Shown piece by piece: positions 62,076 to 64,000 of a DNA stretch of 64,000 nucleotides. The translations under genes and the position numbers were made by a program. The notes beneath the pieces are model-generated. The model worked only from the letters and a program-made list of their open reading frames with translations. It made no database searches and was not told the DNA's origin. Origin of the DNA: Sepiola atlantica. Lineage: Eukaryota; Mollusca; Cephalopoda; Sepiida; Sepiolidae. Position 1 is the first letter of the stretch; the number at the start of each line of letters is the position of its first letter. The stretch is taken from NCBI GenBank assembly GCA_963556195.1, contig OY744523.1, positions 72,375,288 to 72,439,287 of the forward strand. Direction: 5' to 3'.

Positions 62076-64000
62076 CTCTCTTTCGGATACTTTGTCATTG
62101 GTTTGTCTTTATTGCGCGCTTGATTGTTATTTCCTATTGTTACTCTTGTTATTATTGTTACTTGTTGGACATTACCGTTTTTTTTTTTTTTTCCCTTGTT
62201 ATTGTTGAAATTCGTTATTTGGAATTACGCATTTTTTTTTCTCCCCATTTTTTTTTTTCTGGTTTTTTTTTCCCCCACTTTTTTTTTCTACTCTCACTAG
62301 TCTCTAGTTTTATTTCTAGATGGCTACTGAAATGACAACGTCCGAAGGAACCGAGTGGTCAAAACCACCTAAGATTCAAATTAATGTGGAACAGTTCGTC
62401 GAAGAGGCAAAAAAGTGCGTACACATGGTCACGGAGACCGGTTTACTGGTGGACCTACCCAAATTGGAGGAGATCCAGAAAAGAACTGTCTCCCTTTTCG
62501 TCATGGACAAGAAGATCAAGAAGTCGATCAGAGCAACACCAGAACTAATCCTAAAGCTACTACACTCTGTTGGATTTAAGCCACAACGTCTGATAAAATC
62601 ACAAAGGCTTCAACACATGGTCGGCTTTGTTCCCTGACGAGGACACGTGCAACAAACTGTCCTTAACGCCAATAATTACCCCGGATTATATTCTACGCAC
62701 TGAATACATGGGAAGAAGACGCTCCTCAGTTTCTTTTTTTAATGTGCCCTTCCATGTGAAGGGGGAGCACATAGGAGCCTACCTCTTAAAATATGGTGAA
62801 ATCACGGATGTAAACCATGAAGAATTTTCAGGAGTTTGGTCCTTCGAAATTTTCGTCGACAAGAAGGCTTACGATAGCATCCCTTACTACATGCTCATTG
62901 GGGAGGAAAAATTACCCATTATACTGACAGGACGTCGACCTATTTGCTGGTATTGCGAAGGAATAGGGCATCTAACGATGGATTGCCCTCTAAAGAAGAA
63001 GGATCCGACTCCTAAGGCGACTACCAGTAAGTCAAGAGCAGGAGCTCATATTAATGCACCGCCTCGTATTGGAGTACCAATATTATCGTCAAGTGAGGAG
63101 TCCGACGAAGAATTTCCGGCACTACCCACAGCCAAAAAAAATGATGACGTTGAAACAGAAAATAAAAGAGAAGGCTGGGTCATTGTACCAGGGAAAAAAA
63201 CCCCGGGACGACACACTTTGGAGGAAATAAGAGAAAAAGAAATGTTAAAACATGACCCCGGAAAGGACTCGTATGTGAATGCAAAAAATTTACTAAAAAA
63301 AGTAAATAATAAACCTAAGCCCACTCCTGACTCTGCCCCTAAAAAAAACCCTAAACCGCAGACCCCCAAATCAATGCCCCCTCCTATAACTGGACCCATC
63401 GTCGATAAGCCCTATAAATTTATCCCCTTGAGTCTTCAAAAAGTTCCCAAAAAATCCCCTAGACCTTCTCCTTTTGTGTCCCCTGCCCAGACCCCCAGAA
63501 GCTCCCCACCTGCATCCCCCTCAAAGCATCCCTTTCCCGCACCTTCTCCAGCGTCTCCCTTAGAGCCTAGCTCCCCCTCCCCTTCCCCCATGGAAGAAAT
63601 GCCTCCACCCACTCCTAAAAGACATAGGAGTCCTTCACTAGAAAAAAGAAACTTTAAAAAATCTACTTTTCTTTCCGGAAAGGATATTTGCAAATGTACG
63701 CAAATACAAATTGACACGGTGAAGAATATGCGTAACACCAGCCTCACCGGACTATTAAAATTCGAGGAGGTTGGAGGCTTATCGATAGAAGACCCCAATA
63801 ATTTCCCCAACGCCACAAGAGTGGTAACAGTTATAAGGAGAAGAGCTGAAGCAAAGGCTCTATGGGAGATGTTGGAGGAGGCGAACTCAGCCTTCAATTT
63901 TGACCTCCCCCTTGCCATATTCAAATCAAGTGAACTAAGAGAAATGAAAAATAACTGTTTCGGAAGGCTACCCATTAGAGTTCACCCCTCCCTGTATAGG
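62076..64000 (+). mobile_element. LINE family 2, copy C, runs off the window
   Basis: Head to tail with copy B, sharing its 5' UTR and ORF1. Only the first 1.9 kb is visible. Sequence differences from B are few. Confidence 0.95.
62320..64000 (+). pseudogene. LINE family 2 copy C ORF1, partial, one frameshift
   Basis: The ATG at 62320 opens the same protein as copy B. One extra base near 62600 (AAATCACAAAGG here, AAATCCAAAGG in B) shifts the frame and ends it at 62637. The remaining ORF1 (knuckle CWYCEGIGHLTMDC, Pro-rich tail, FGRLPIRVHPSLYR) continues in another frame to the window end. ORF2 is outside the window. Confidence 0.88.

Overview
The window is repeat-dense nuclear DNA from an animal, most likely an invertebrate. 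I recognise no host protein-coding gene, tRNA or rRNA. Nearly all of it is nested transposable elements: a PHD-finger BEL/Pao element, three Ty3/gypsy elements, a hAT transposon, Jockey-like LINE fragments, and two related Tx1-type (L1-superfamily) LINE families. Family choice, AT-rich spacers and U2 snRNA pieces fit a metazoan. A mollusc or other spiralian is a guess only.

Layout. (1) 533-13764, minus strand: a decayed BEL/Pao element with two 414-bp LTRs (about 4% diverged by eye). A gypsy element (gypsy1, about 2284-6657, plus) split its integrase. A hAT transposon (7555-9580) split the segment after its RNase H. (2) 13765-18000: AT-rich DNA with a minus-strand Jockey-like LINE fragment, a TA microsatellite and inverted repeats. 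(3) 18030-23440: LINE family 1 copy 1 (5'-truncated), then a SINE-like unit with a LINE-derived tail. (4) 23440-27198: histone-type 3' stem-loops, a diverged tandem repeat, a relic RT fragment and simple repeats. (5) 27199-45680: LINE family 1 copies 2, 3 and 4. The 5' ends of U2 snRNA lie at the copy 2 5' junction and exactly between copies 2 and 3. A 5.55-kb Mag-like gypsy element (33254-38807, TSD GATTC) interrupts copy 2. (6) 45681-64000: a third gypsy element (gypsy2) inserted in the copy 4 3' UTR. Each of its LTRs is interrupted at the same point by LINE family 2 (copies A and B). Copy C follows B head to tail and runs off the window.

How it fits together. Both Tx1-type LINE families look target-specific. 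Family 1 has a 3' junction at U2 snRNA nucleotide 1. All three family 2 insertions are bounded by the octamer ATGCTCAG, in two gypsy2 LTRs and at the B/C junction. A target-specific endonuclease that regenerates its site would explain the head-to-tail stacking. Family 2 copy B (55854-62067) has two intact ORFs and may be competent. Family 1 5' UTRs carry three short hairpins whose stems covary between copies around a near-constant loop. Both families have a hairpin just after the ORF2 stop.
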